A stretch of DNA of 58,689 nt from Bacteroidales bacterium (GCA_017464245.1 JAFUDV010000071.1:1-58689); one strand, 5' to 3'. Positions 25,387-34,483 are shown, counted from the first letter of the stretch. Notes: generated by a model not told the origin, from the letters alone. Made by a program: numbers and translations.

Positions 25387-27645
25387 ATGAAAAAGATATT
25401 TGTATATATGGCGCTTGCCTCGCTGACCCTGACGGCCTGCCACACCAAGGCGTTCTACGAGAACGACGGCATCCCCGTGGAGCCGGAACCGGAGCCCGAG
25501 ATCGTCTATGAGGGCGAAGGCAACCTGGAGAAGGCGAACAAGGACGGCGACGTGTCCGAAACCAACAGCACCTATGCCTGGAAGGCCGAGGGGACGACGA
25601 TCACCATCGACGCCTACATCGATACCGGCCAGTACATGCACGGCGACGACGAGTTCTCCGGCGGTGAATACTGCATCGGCTGGTTCACCCTGCCGATCGC
25701 CACGATGAACGAGTTCCTGGGCCTGGATGTCCGCACGGACCTGACCGCTGCCACTTTCTGGGGCGTGGACCCGGACGGCACCAAGCTGGATTCCTTCAGC
25801 TCCTACGCCCCCGGCATGTGGGTGGACGCCGCCGGTGTCACCTCCAACTGGAGCGCCGGTTCCGCCTTCTGGCAGTGGTATGTCTGGGAAGGCCAGGGCG
25901 TCACGTATGACATGAGCCAGGGCGACTACCCGGGCATCATCTACCTGGGCTGCCAGCCGTCCAACGCCGGCGCCGTGGCGGGCAAGACCGTCACGTCCAG
26001 GGCGAAGCTCACGGCGAACGGCACGGAGTATGACTGGATCGTCAACTTCCATTACAGCGAGACCGAGAAGATCGTGGAAGGCTCCGGCAAGCTGAAGACG
26101 TTCGTCGGGGATAATGACGAGGAGAAGGAACTCCTGAGCCAGTACAGCTATGTGCTCGCCGCCGAATCCGGCCTGGAGATCACCGTGGAGGTGAACACCG
26201 AGGAATGGATCGACTCCGAAGACTGGATGATCGGCTGGTTCGACCTGCCGCGCGCCGAGTTCAAGGAAGTGACCGGCATCGATCCGGCCGAGCTGGACGA
26301 GACCTCCTTCTACGCCATCGACGACTTCGGCGATCCGGTGGAGGAATTCACTTCCTACAAGCCGGGTATGTGGGTCGATGAAAAGGGCCTGCCGGCCGAA
26401 GGCTGGTCGCCGGGCGTCGCCTACTGGCAGTGGTACGTCTGGGGTGGCAAGACCGACAAGAACGGCAAGACCATCGGCTACGACTACGATTACGAGAAGC
26501 ACCCCGACATCTTCGTCGTGGGCGGCAACCCGGGCAACAATTCCAAGGTCACTTTCGATGTGCCCTTCACCTCCTATGCGATGATGAAGACCGCCGACAA
26601 GGAGTACCCGGTGAGCATCACCTACATCTTCCATGAAATGATCCTTCCGGAGACCGAGGGCTATCCCGAGGGCGTTGCCGACGGCACGGGCACCCCGTAT
26701 CCGTACGGCGGCGGCGCGGACGGCGACCACCAGATTTCCTGGTACTTCGACAAGGAAGGCCTGACCGTGGATGTAGATGCCTATCTGCCGACGATCAAGG
26801 AGAACGGAGACTGGATCTTCACCGCTGCGACCATCACGACCGAAGTGATGACCGCCTACCTGGGAATCGACGACATCGAGAAACTCTTCGACACGTCCTA
26901 CTTCTATCCGCTCAATGCCGACGGTACGCCGTCCGGGAACTGGACGACCAATGCGCCCGGCGAGTGGGTGGACGCCGACGGCAATGCGACCGGTTGGAGC
27001 ACCGGACATATGTATTGGTGGTACCAGTGGGGCGATCACAAGTATGAGGGACACTTCACCGAGGGTCTCTTCCTCGTGGGAACCAATGCGGGCAACGTCA
27101 GCGCCGGGACCATCGTATCCAAGGCTCAGCTGGGCGACAAGCTCCTGACCGTCAAGGTTACTTTCCACGATTCCTATCCGACCGCCAAGTCCGGAAAGGT
27201 GGGTCCGCACAGCTATAGCTGGGCGATTACCTCCGAGGGCGTCCAGGTGAATGCCACGATTTCCGCGGCCGCGATGGACGACAGCTGGGGCTGGATGGGC
27301 TTCCCGCTGAACGAGGTCTATGTGAACCAGGCCTTCGGTATCGACGTGGATACCCTGACCGGGGACTACGAGACCGGTTTCTATCCGGTTGCCAATGACG
27401 GCACCACCAAGCTCGAGAAGTGGACTTCCTACATCCCGGGCATGTGGTTCGGCCTGGACGGCAATGCCGGCGGGTACAGCTTCTGGCAGTGGTACACCAC
27501 GCAGGAGCATGAGTTCCCGGGCTTCTACAACATGTTCTACGTGGGCAAGAACCCTGGCAACACCTACACTCCGGGCGAGACGGCTACATCCAAGGCCATC
27601 CTCGGCGGAAAGGCCTTCAACTTCACGATGACGGTCGTCGAATAA
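25387..27645 (+). CDS. SusE-position surface lipoprotein with four DUF4859-like modules
   Basis: 752 residues, 21 nt after susD. Lipobox LTAC (Cys18), then a Glu/Pro-rich spacer. Four related modules of about 150-190 residues follow (roughly 60-230, 250-420, 445-605 and 610-752). Each carries a beta-rich core with a FTSYKPGMWVD-like turn and an aromatic signature: FWQWYVW, YWQWYVW, YWWYQW, FWQWYTT. The same module closes the protein at 29284. I take it to be the DUF4859 family. Clustered Trp/Tyr and the SusE position suggest surface glycan binding; this is inferred, not shown. Confidence 0.8.
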   Translation: MKKIFVYMALASLTLTACHTKAFYENDGIPVEPEPEPEIVYEGEGNLEKANKDGDVSETNSTYAWKAEGTTITIDAYIDTGQYMHGDDEFSGGEYCIGWFTLPIATMNEFLGLDVRTDLTAATFWGVDPDGTKLDSFSSYAPGMWVDAAGVTSNWSAGSAFWQWYVWEGQGVTYDMSQGDYPGIIYLGCQPSNAGAVAGKTVTSRAKLTANGTEYDWIVNFHYSETEKIVEGSGKLKTFVGDNDEEKELLSQYSYVLAAESGLEITVEVNTEEWIDSEDWMIGWFDLPRAEFKEVTGIDPAELDETSFYAIDDFGDPVEEFTSYKPGMWVDEKGLPAEGWSPGVAYWQWYVWGGKTDKNGKTIGYDYDYEKHPDIFVVGGNPGNNSKVTFDVPFTSYAMMKTADKEYPVSITYIFHEMILPETEGYPEGVADGTGTPYPYGGGADGDHQISWYFDKEGLTVDVDAYLPTIKENGDWIFTAATITTEVMTAYLGIDDIEKLFDTSYFYPLNADGTPSGNWTTNAPGEWVDADGNATGWSTGHMYWWYQWGDHKYEGHFTEGLFLVGTNAGNVSAGTIVSKAQLGDKLLTVKVTFHDSYPTAKSGKVGPHSYSWAITSEGVQVNATISAAAMDDSWGWMGFPLNEVYVNQAFGIDVDTLTGDYETGFYPVANDGTTKLEKWTSYIPGMWFGLDGNAGGYSFWQWYTTQEHEFPGFYNMFYVGKNPGNTYTPGETATSKAILGGKAFNFTMTVVE

Positions 27646-27663
27646 TCGAAATCCTGTCTATCC

Positions 27664-27686
27664 GGGGCCGGTGATGAGCCGGCCCC
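27664..27686 (+). terminator. Hairpin inside the susC operon
   Basis: GGGGCCGG (27664-27671) pairs perfectly with CCGGCCCC (27679-27686) over a 7-nt loop, followed by GTTTC. It lies between the SusE-like gene and the next gene, which has no promoter box of its own that I can see. It may lower transcription of the two downstream genes or protect the upstream mRNA 3' end. Confidence 0.5.
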
Positions 27687-27699
27687 GTTTCATTGCGAT

Positions 27700-29274
27700 A
27701 TGAGACATCCGTTATACATTGCCTTGCTGGCAGGCATCGTCCTTTCGGCCGCGGCCTGTACGAAAGAGGACCCGGTGGAACCGGAAAGCCCGATCGCGGA
27801 GACCTTCTCCGAGTGGCCTGCCTACAAGGGAATCGATTACGATTTCCTGCAGGACTATACCATGCCCGAAATGCCCACGAAGAACATGACCGGCGTGGTG
27901 ACGGGGGAGGCCTGGCGCTATGACGACGGCTGGTTCACGTTCGTCCAGGGCAAGCGCGCCAACAGCCTGGTGAAAGAAAAGGAAGCCTCGGCCAAGCGTA
28001 TGCTACAGCAGTTGAACGAGGATTTCCGCTATCTGCGCGAGGAGATGGGCTGGCTGCCGGACCGCAACGCCATGGAAGGCTACCGCAGCGCCGTCTATCT
28101 CTATGGAAGCGGTCTGAGCACCGACAACGAGCCCAACACCGCCACCGGCGGCTGGCAGGGCTCCGTGTATCGGAACGGCAAGGAGTATCCCATGCTCCTG
28201 CTGTCCTATTATCCGGTCTATTGCTTCGATCCGGCCTGCACTTACGGCGACAAGGATTACCATACCTACAATGTGACCCATGAGGGCATCCACTGCATCT
28301 TCTCTTCCCGCCCCGGCGGGAAGAAGATCAGCTGGTTCCATGAGGGTTGCGACGTGTGGCTCCAGCGGGCGATGAATATCCGCCGGGGGACGACCGCGCC
28401 GAAGGACATCGAGTTCGGCTGGCTGGCTTCCGGCACCCTCCTGGCTCCGTTCATCCCCATCGAATGCTATGGCGGCTGGAAGAGCGATGGGACCTGGGGC
28501 CCGCCGGACTGGATGCTTCCGTCTTCAGGCGACAACCGCCGGATCCTGGGCGGCGTCCAGTATTCGGAGGTATTCCCCTCGTTCCTGGAAATCAGCGTGG
28601 GCGACGGCGCCATCAAATGGATCTGGGAGCATTGCCAGGGGTATCTGCTGGAGAGCCTGGCCCTTTCCTCCCCCATGGGGCATGACCAGGTCAAGCGCAT
28701 GATCCTGGAATTCCGCTCCCGCGTGGCCCTGTGCGACCTGGGCATCTACTCCGATGCCGCCAGGAAACTGTCCAACCAGTACTTCGGGACCACCGTGGAG
28801 TCGGAAGGATCGCACAAGTGCCTGCCCTGGAAGATGACCCCCTATGTGGAAACCTATCCGGTCGAAAACGGCTGGATCGTCCCCGAAAGCAGCACTCTTC
28901 CCGGTTGGACCGGTGCCAATGTCATTCCCATCAAGGTGAAGGGGGACAAGGTGACCGTCTCCTTCGAGGGGACGCGTTGGCCGTCCATCAACGGAATCAA
29001 CGAACCGCTGGACCTGGTCTGCCAGCTCTGCTGGCGGACGGCGGACGGGCGGCCGGTCTATGCCCAGCCCTTCGAGGGTGGGGACTGCACGGTGAGCCTG
29101 GAAGGACAGCAGCCGGCCAACGGCGTCATCTTCGCCGTGGTCTGCAACCGGACCTACCGTTTCAAGACGGAACTGCTCAAACTGAAATACTGGTACAAAC
29201 TCAAACTGGGCGAGGGGACCGACGGAACCGCTTCGACCCAGGTCAGATGGTTCAATTACGACCAGAAACTGTAA
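27700..29274 (+). CDS. Putative zinc metallopeptidase lipoprotein (HEGIH)
   Basis: 524 residues. Lipobox AAAC (Cys20) followed by TKED, an acidic stretch like Bacteroidetes surface-export signals. The middle contains VTHEGIHCIF (His194, Glu195, His198) and, 17 residues after the last His, WFHEGCDVWLQ (Glu215), which fits the HExxH plus distant Glu pattern of gluzincins. Downstream are an all-helical segment (GAIKWIWEHCQGYLLESLAL) and a C-terminal beta domain (about 400-524). Overall order resembles the DUF6055-type neighbour at 29284, but sequence similarity is weak. No close family is recognised. It probably acts on the peptide part of the substrate at the surface. Confidence 0.65.
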   Translation: MRHPLYIALLAGIVLSAAACTKEDPVEPESPIAETFSEWPAYKGIDYDFLQDYTMPEMPTKNMTGVVTGEAWRYDDGWFTFVQGKRANSLVKEKEASAKRMLQQLNEDFRYLREEMGWLPDRNAMEGYRSAVYLYGSGLSTDNEPNTATGGWQGSVYRNGKEYPMLLLSYYPVYCFDPACTYGDKDYHTYNVTHEGIHCIFSSRPGGKKISWFHEGCDVWLQRAMNIRRGTTAPKDIEFGWLASGTLLAPFIPIECYGGWKSDGTWGPPDWMLPSSGDNRRILGGVQYSEVFPSFLEISVGDGAIKWIWEHCQGYLLESLALSSPMGHDQVKRMILEFRSRVALCDLGIYSDAARKLSNQYFGTTVESEGSHKCLPWKMTPYVETYPVENGWIVPESSTLPGWTGANVIPIKVKGDKVTVSFEGTRWPSINGINEPLDLVCQLCWRTADGRPVYAQPFEGGDCTVSLEGQQPANGVIFAVVCNRTYRFKTELLKLKYWYKLKLGEGTDGTASTQVRWFNYDQKL

Positions 29275-29283
29275 CTTCGACTC

Positions 29284-31320
29284 ATGAAAAAAGGAAATGT
29301 ATGTCTTTGGGCCATGCTGGCCCTTGCCGCATCCCTCGTCATCGGCTGTGAAAAGCAACCGGAACCGACGCCGACGCCTCCGGAGAAAAAGGAGCTGACG
29401 CCGACGAGCGGGGACCTGAACCCTTCGGACGTCCCCAACTACGACAAGATCTACATGTGTTCCGAGTTCTACAAGAGCGAGCGCGGATGGACGGTCACCC
29501 AGACGTTCTATGACCCGCTCAAGCCGGAGAGCTTGTACTACTTCGGGCGCAGCAAGCAGAGCGAGCATTTCATCCTTTTCTGGGACAAGGACTACAAGGA
29601 CAAGAGTCCGGACGATTCGGCCGCTCCGTACCATCTGGATACGGACGCTTTCCTCGCCTGGTGCGAGGAAATCTATGCGTACTATGTGAATACGCTCAAA
29701 TTCGCGCACTTCACCCCGGCGGAGAAGTCCTATCTGGACTCCTACAAGTTCCAGATCTACCTGTGGCACCAGACGGAGTGGGCGGCCTACGGCTCCGGCC
29801 CGGATGACAACATCACCGGCTGCCTGTGGGTGAATCCGGAGGCGGCGAACAGCCGTTCCACCGTGGCCCACGAGATCGGCCATTCCTTCCAGTACCAGAC
29901 CGCCTGCGACCTGGTATTGAACAAGAAGGTCAATGACATCGGCACCGCGTCTTTCCGTTACGACCAGGGCCAGGGCAGCACCTTCTGGGAGCAGACGGCC
30001 CAGTGGCAGGCCTTCCAGATGTGCCCGGAGGAGACCTTCACGAACTATTATTTCCCGGTCTTCTGCGACAACTGCCACCGTCATTTTGCCCATGAGGATA
30101 TGCGTTACGGCAGCTATTTCTTCCATTACTACTGGGTGGACAAGTATGGCATCGACGCCGTGGCGAACGTGTGGCGTACAGCCCGCCGGCCCAAGGATGC
30201 GCTGGAATCCTACATGGCCGCCTATGGCCTCGGCATCGACGCGTTCAACGCGCAGGTCTATGACTATGCCGCCCGCATTGCGACCTGGGATTTCAAGCAG
30301 ATTCGGGACGCGGGCGCCCGCTATGCGGGCTCCGTCTCGTGGAAGGGTGTGGACGACGGCGCCGGCTGGTGGAAAGTGGATCCTGCCAAGGCGCCGGAAG
30401 CGACCGGCTTCAACCTGATCCGGCTGGGCGTCGTCTCCGGGCAGGAACTGACGATGGACTTCGCCGGAATGCCCAACGCGGCCGGATACAACAATAGCGG
30501 CGATGCCTCCCAGGCGGGCTGGACCATCGGCTTCGTCTCCCTGGGCAATGATATGACCACCCGGACCTACAGCGAAAGCACGATGGCGACCGCCGCCACC
30601 AACAACTATGCTACGCTGAAGTGGACGGTTCCCGCCGGGACGAAGGCCGTATGGGCCGTCGTTGCTTGTACGCCAACGACTTACATCACCCACCTCTGGG
30701 ACGAGAACAACAGCAACGACCGCCACTGGCCGTACAAGGTCAAGTTCCTTGCCGACGGGGAGGTCCTGGACCTGGGTGCTCCGCAAAGCGGATTCCTGGA
30801 GGGTTCCGGCGGCACGGCGCACACCTATGCCTGGACGATGTCCGGCAGCACCGTTTCCGTCGATGTGGACATCGACACCGACGTAGCGGTCTCCCAGGGT
30901 GGATTCGAGCTCGGCCACTTCGAGCTGCCCGTGGCGAAGGTGAACGCTTTCATCGGCGCGGACGTCCGCGACCTGGACGAGAACAGCTTCTACGGCGTGA
31001 ACGCCGACGGTACCAAGATTCCCGAATTCACCTCCTACAAGCCCGGCATGTGGGAAGATGTAAGCGGAAAGGCCTGCGCCTGGGGCGCGGGTGCCGCCTA
31101 TTGGCAGTGGTACATCTGGGGCGGCAAGAAGGACAAGAGCGGCAGCAAGATCTGGTACGACGGCGACCCCGACGGGACCGGCGCCAACCAGGGACGTTTC
31201 GTCGTGGGCAAGAACCCCGACAACGTGGCCGCCGCCAAGGGCAAGACGATTACCTTCCGGAACAAGATCGCCGCGAACGGCGCCACCTACGACTTCATCG
31301 TCACGTACAAGTACCATTGA
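29284..31320 (+). CDS. DUF6055-like metallopeptidase lipoprotein with C-terminal DUF4859-like module
   Basis: 678 residues, 9 nt after the previous gene. Lipobox VIGC (Cys22), then Pro/Glu/Thr-rich spacer. The main domain (about 75-370) has SEHFILFWDKDY, a VAHEIGHSFQYQ zinc motif (His196, Glu197, His200) and TFWEQTAQWQAFQ with Glu236, closely parallel to the second half of the GH27 protein at 17218. A beta domain follows (about 375-500), and the final 180 residues form one DUF4859-like module (FTSYKPGMWEDVSG, AYWQWYIWGG) like those in the SusE-like protein. So enzyme and putative binding module are joined. Last gene of the operon. Peptidase activity is predicted from the motif only. Confidence 0.75.
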   Translation: MKKGNVCLWAMLALAASLVIGCEKQPEPTPTPPEKKELTPTSGDLNPSDVPNYDKIYMCSEFYKSERGWTVTQTFYDPLKPESLYYFGRSKQSEHFILFWDKDYKDKSPDDSAAPYHLDTDAFLAWCEEIYAYYVNTLKFAHFTPAEKSYLDSYKFQIYLWHQTEWAAYGSGPDDNITGCLWVNPEAANSRSTVAHEIGHSFQYQTACDLVLNKKVNDIGTASFRYDQGQGSTFWEQTAQWQAFQMCPEETFTNYYFPVFCDNCHRHFAHEDMRYGSYFFHYYWVDKYGIDAVANVWRTARRPKDALESYMAAYGLGIDAFNAQVYDYAARIATWDFKQIRDAGARYAGSVSWKGVDDGAGWWKVDPAKAPEATGFNLIRLGVVSGQELTMDFAGMPNAAGYNNSGDASQAGWTIGFVSLGNDMTTRTYSESTMATAATNNYATLKWTVPAGTKAVWAVVACTPTTYITHLWDENNSNDRHWPYKVKFLADGEVLDLGAPQSGFLEGSGGTAHTYAWTMSGSTVSVDVDIDTDVAVSQGGFELGHFELPVAKVNAFIGADVRDLDENSFYGVNADGTKIPEFTSYKPGMWEDVSGKACAWGAGAAYWQWYIWGGKKDKSGSKIWYDGDPDGTGANQGRFVVGKNPDNVAAAKGKTITFRNKIAANGATYDFIVTYKYH

Positions 31321-31347
31321 CGGGCAAATAGTCTCGAGGTAAATTTT

Positions 31348-31396
31348 AATAAATCGGCAGTTTTCTTTGAAAAATTGCCGATTTATTATATTTTTG
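31348..31396 (+). promoter_or_regulatory. Promoter with 12-bp inverted repeat, likely autoregulatory operator
   Basis: AATAAATCGGCA (31348-31359) and TGCCGATTTATT (31376-31387) form a perfect inverted repeat with a 16-nt spacer. The -7 box TATTTTTG (31389-31396) follows directly, with the start codon 8 nt later. The repeat also can act as a terminator for the upstream operon. Confidence 0.6.
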
Positions 31397-31403
31397 CAGT
31401 GGC

Positions 31404-32345
31404 ATGAAGGCTGAAAGCACTCATATCGCACTGCAAGATTTGATGGGCCGCAAAGAAACCTTGACGGTCTCCGACTTTATGTCCCTTTTCCCAGAAGATC
31501 CGGCACCGACCGTCTATTCCAGAATCCGGTCCCTGACGGAAAGCGGGAATATCATTCCAATCGGCAAAGGGCTGTACACCAGCACGCATAAGCCGTCTTA
31601 CCGGCCAGTCATCTCACCCTGGATGAAAGAGATTCACAAGATGCTGGTCGAGGGATGTGAAGGAATCAGCCATTGCATCACGGAACGTGGTGGAAACCTA
31701 TTCATTTACGCGGCTAAGGAGGATTTTCCGGCAATCCGGACGGGTCTCATGCACTGGGACGGCAAAGTGATTACGGAAAGTCAGTTAAAACACTTCCCCG
31801 GTGAACTGGAAGGCTTCATAGTTCTGGCGAGGCTCGTGTCTGACAGTCCTGTCCTCTTGGAGGAGGGAATCACGGTCCCCTCCATCGAAAAAGACTTGGT
31901 GGACCGGATCTGTGACCGGCGCAGGAAGCCGGACTTCCTGGCCATCCAAAAACTGATGGAAGTATATCCGGTCAACAAGAATCGGCTGAACCGGTTCGCC
32001 GCCAGAAGGGGTGCGGACAAGCAGGTCGCCGCTGTGCTGGAAGGTCTCGACCGGAACCGGATCCGCATGATTTCCCAGGTCCAGCGGATGCTCGCATCCC
32101 TTCCGGTCACGAAAGCATGGGTCTTCGGCTCCTTTGCCAGAGGAGAAGAAACACCCGAAAGCGATTTGGACCTGCTTGTCGACTACGACAAGACGGTGGG
32201 AATCTCCCTGCTCGATGTCGTCCGTTATAAACTGGACCTGGAAAATGCCATCGGTCGGGACGTCGATTTGATCGAAAATGGCAGCTTGAAGCCGTTTGCG
32301 GCCCCATCGGCCGAACGGGAAAAGTACCTGGTATATGAGAGATAA
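31404..32345 (+). CDS. Winged-helix/MNT nucleotidyltransferase fusion (MntA-type antitoxin)
   Basis: 313 residues. The N-terminal 75 residues (LTVSDFMSLFPEDPAPTVYSRIRSLTESGNIIPIGKGLY) look like the winged-helix of AbiEi/DUF6577-type transcriptional antitoxins. A middle domain (about 75-200) follows. The C-terminal part (about 215-313) is a minimal nucleotidyltransferase: VFGSFARGEETPESDLDLLVDY carries the GSxxRG-x-DxD catalytic pattern. MntA enzymes AMPylate and silence HEPN RNases. It overlaps the next gene by 11 nt. The pair is more A/T-rich than its neighbours, which suggests transfer. Autoregulation through the inverted repeat in its promoter is likely. Confidence 0.8.
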   Translation: MKAESTHIALQDLMGRKETLTVSDFMSLFPEDPAPTVYSRIRSLTESGNIIPIGKGLYTSTHKPSYRPVISPWMKEIHKMLVEGCEGISHCITERGGNLFIYAAKEDFPAIRTGLMHWDGKVITESQLKHFPGELEGFIVLARLVSDSPVLLEEGITVPSIEKDLVDRICDRRRKPDFLAIQKLMEVYPVNKNRLNRFAARRGADKQVAAVLEGLDRNRIRMISQVQRMLASLPVTKAWVFGSFARGEETPESDLDLLVDYDKTVGISLLDVVRYKLDLENAIGRDVDLIENGSLKPFAAPSAEREKYLVYER

Positions 32346-32673
32346 ACTGAACGATGCCGCCCGTTTGGAACTGATGCAGGAAGCCATCGGCAACATCGAA
32401 ATGTTTACAGAGGGAATTGCCACCTATGAACAGTTCGCTTCCAACAAAATCCTGTGCCATGCCGTTACTTACAATTTACAATGTATCGGGGAAAGCGTGT
32501 ACAGGCTATCAAGGGAATTCATCGAAACGCATCCTTCGATAGATTGGGAAGCCATCGAAGGGCTTCGGCACGTCCTGGTCCATGATTATTACCAAGTGAA
32601 TCTGGAAATGATCTGGATGATTCTTGAGAAAGACCTTCCTGGTTTGAAAACATACCTGCTATCCATTCAATAA
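32335..32673 (+). CDS. HEPN-family RNase toxin (HepT-like, DUF86)
   Basis: 112 residues from the ATG at 32335. All-helical, with the HEPN catalytic motif RHVLVHDYY (R-x4-H-x-Y) near residues 83-91. HEPN/HepT proteins of this type cleave RNA, and the neighbouring nucleotidyltransferase neutralises them. The 11-nt overlap with the antitoxin gene indicates coupled translation. Confidence 0.85.
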   Translation: MRDKLNDAARLELMQEAIGNIEMFTEGIATYEQFASNKILCHAVTYNLQCIGESVYRLSREFIETHPSIDWEAIEGLRHVLVHDYYQVNLEMIWMILEKDLPGLKTYLLSIQ

Positions 32674-32712
32674 GGGAGTGGTGGCCGCCGCCATGACGGG
32701 CAAAAGGCGGTT

Positions 32713-32809
32713 CTGGACGATAATACAATAGTTTTGTACTTTCTTGTCATCGGGGAGCGGAACAACTGCTTCCCGAACTTTGTTTTCTCCCGGAAAATCC
32801 GTACATTTG
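32713..32809 (+). promoter_or_regulatory. Promoter of pruA with a related operator pair
   Basis: The -33 TTTG (32779-32782) and -7 TACATTTG (32802-32809) with a 19-nt spacer form a consensus promoter. Upstream lie CTGGACGATAAT (32713-32724) and TGTACTTTCTT (32735-32745), 21 bp apart, closely matching the half-sites before susC (TTGGACGATTTT and TGTACTATTTT). They end 67 nt, not 36 nt, before the -7 box, that is about three helical turns further up. Confidence 0.55.
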
Positions 32810-32852
32810 AGGTTGCGTAAAGAACGCTAAACAACACTAATCAATAACTGAT

Positions 32853-34478
32853 ATGAACAACGCAATCCTGAACTTCCCGGTACCGGCCAACGAGCCGGTC
32901 AAGTCCTATCTCGAAGGCTCTCCCGAGCGCATCGCCCTCGATGCCGAGCTCGAGCGCCAGTGGAACACCGTCCTGGACATCCCGATCATCATCGGCGGCA
33001 AGGAAATCCGTACCGGCAACACCGGAAAGGTCGTTTGCCCGCACGATCACAAGCATGTCCTCGCGACCTTCCATAAGGTAGGTGAGAAGGAAGTGGAAAT
33101 GGCCGTGGAGGCCGCCATGAAGGCCCACAAGGTCTGGTCCGAGACCCCCTGGACCACCCGTGCCGCCATCGTCCTGAAGATGGCCGAACTCCTCGCCACC
33201 AAGTATCGTCCCATCATGAACGCGGCCTGCATGCTGGGCCAGTCCAAGAACATCTACCAGGCGGAGATCGACAGCGCCTGCGAGACCATCGACTTCTTCC
33301 GCTACAACGTGCACTATGCCTCCAAGATCTATGGCATGCAGCCCAAGGACGGCGTGGGCAACATCAACCACACCGAGTACCGTCCCCTCGAGGGCTTCAT
33401 CCTGGCGGTGACCCCGTTCAACTTCACCTCCATCGCCTCCAACCTGTGCATGACCCCGGTCCTGATGGGCAACGTCGCCCTCTGGAAGCCGTCCACCACC
33501 TCCACCCTCTCGAACTACTACCTGATGCAGCTGTACAAGGAAGCGGGCCTTCCGGACGGCGTCATCAACTTCCTCCCGGGCAGCGGCGCCCTCATCGGCA
33601 AGGTCGCGACCTCTTCCAAGTGGTTCTCCGGCATCCACTTCACCGGCTCCACCGGCACCTTCAACAGCCTCTGGCGCCAGGCGGGCGAGAACCTCGGGAA
33701 GTACGTGAGCTACCCGCGCCTCGTGGGCGAGACCGGCGGCAAGGACTTCATCTTCGTGCACCCGAGCGCCGATGCGAAGGCCGTCGCCACCGCCGCTTTC
33801 TGCGGTGCCTATGAGTTCCAGGGCCAGAAGTGCTCCGCCGCTTCCCGCATGTACGTTCCGAAGAGCCTGTGGCCGGAAGTGCTGGGCATCATGAAGCAAT
33901 ATGCCTCCGAGGTCAAGATGGGCGACGTCCGTGACCACACGAACTTCATCAACGCCGTCATCGACGAGGCCTCCTGGAACAACATCGACAGCTACATCAC
34001 CTATGCCGAGCAGTCCCCGGACGCGAAGGTCGTCATGGGCGGCGGCCGCGACAAGAGCGTGGGCTACTTCGTGGAGCCGACCGTCATCGAGACCACCGAC
34101 CCGCACTTCAAGTCCATGGAAGAAGAGATCTTCGGCCCGGTCCTCACCGTGTACCCGTACGATGACGACAAGGTCGATGAGGCCGTGAAGCTCTGCGACA
34201 CCACCTCCCCGTACGGCCTCACCGGCGCCGTGTTCGGTAAGGACCGCCTCGCCGTGGAGAAGATCACCAGCGACCTGCGCTATGCGGCCGGCAACTTCTA
34301 CATCAACGACAAGCCCACGGGAGCCGTGGTGGGCAACCAGCCGTTCGGCGGCGCCCGCGCCTCGGGTACCAACGACAAGGCCGGCGGCGAGTTCAACCTC
34401 ATCCGCTGGATTATCCCCAGAGTGATCAAGGAAACCCTCGTTTCCCCGACCGATTACCGGTATTCCTACATGAAGTAA
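32853..34478 (+). CDS. pruA: 1-pyrroline-5-carboxylate (L-glutamate gamma-semialdehyde) dehydrogenase
   Basis: 541 residues, the normal length for the stand-alone group-2 enzyme. It oxidises P5C/glutamate semialdehyde to glutamate with NAD in the cytoplasm. Signatures: FILAVTPFNFTSIASNL (cofactor-binding), LVGETGGKDFIFV with catalytic Glu293, FQGQKCSAASRMY with nucleophile Cys327, and TGAVVGNQPFGGARASGTNDKAG, the P5CDH-type substrate loop. It has its own promoter. Just downstream are a peptidase, Xaa-Pro aminopeptidase and HypD, whose product is P5C. This makes it the natural next enzyme after HypD. Confidence 0.95.
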   Translation: MNNAILNFPVPANEPVKSYLEGSPERIALDAELERQWNTVLDIPIIIGGKEIRTGNTGKVVCPHDHKHVLATFHKVGEKEVEMAVEAAMKAHKVWSETPWTTRAAIVLKMAELLATKYRPIMNAACMLGQSKNIYQAEIDSACETIDFFRYNVHYASKIYGMQPKDGVGNINHTEYRPLEGFILAVTPFNFTSIASNLCMTPVLMGNVALWKPSTTSTLSNYYLMQLYKEAGLPDGVINFLPGSGALIGKVATSSKWFSGIHFTGSTGTFNSLWRQAGENLGKYVSYPRLVGETGGKDFIFVHPSADAKAVATAAFCGAYEFQGQKCSAASRMYVPKSLWPEVLGIMKQYASEVKMGDVRDHTNFINAVIDEASWNNIDSYITYAEQSPDAKVVMGGGRDKSVGYFVEPTVIETTDPHFKSMEEEIFGPVLTVYPYDDDKVDEAVKLCDTTSPYGLTGAVFGKDRLAVEKITSDLRYAAGNFYINDKPTGAVVGNQPFGGARASGTNDKAGGEFNLIRWIIPRVIKETLVSPTDYRYSYMK

Positions 34479-34483
34479 CAGTG

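Noticed and set aside
23461..27510. A 1349-codon open frame on the minus strand through susD and the SusE-like gene
   Set aside because: The plus-strand genes have clear families and signal peptides. The minus frame is an artefact of GC-rich codon use (few stops opposite C/G third positions), and its translation is a low-complexity Val/Gly/His/Asp-rich string. The same applies to 663-2357, 3160-6198, 17101-20001, 19824-22811, 49555-53043 and 53186-57046.
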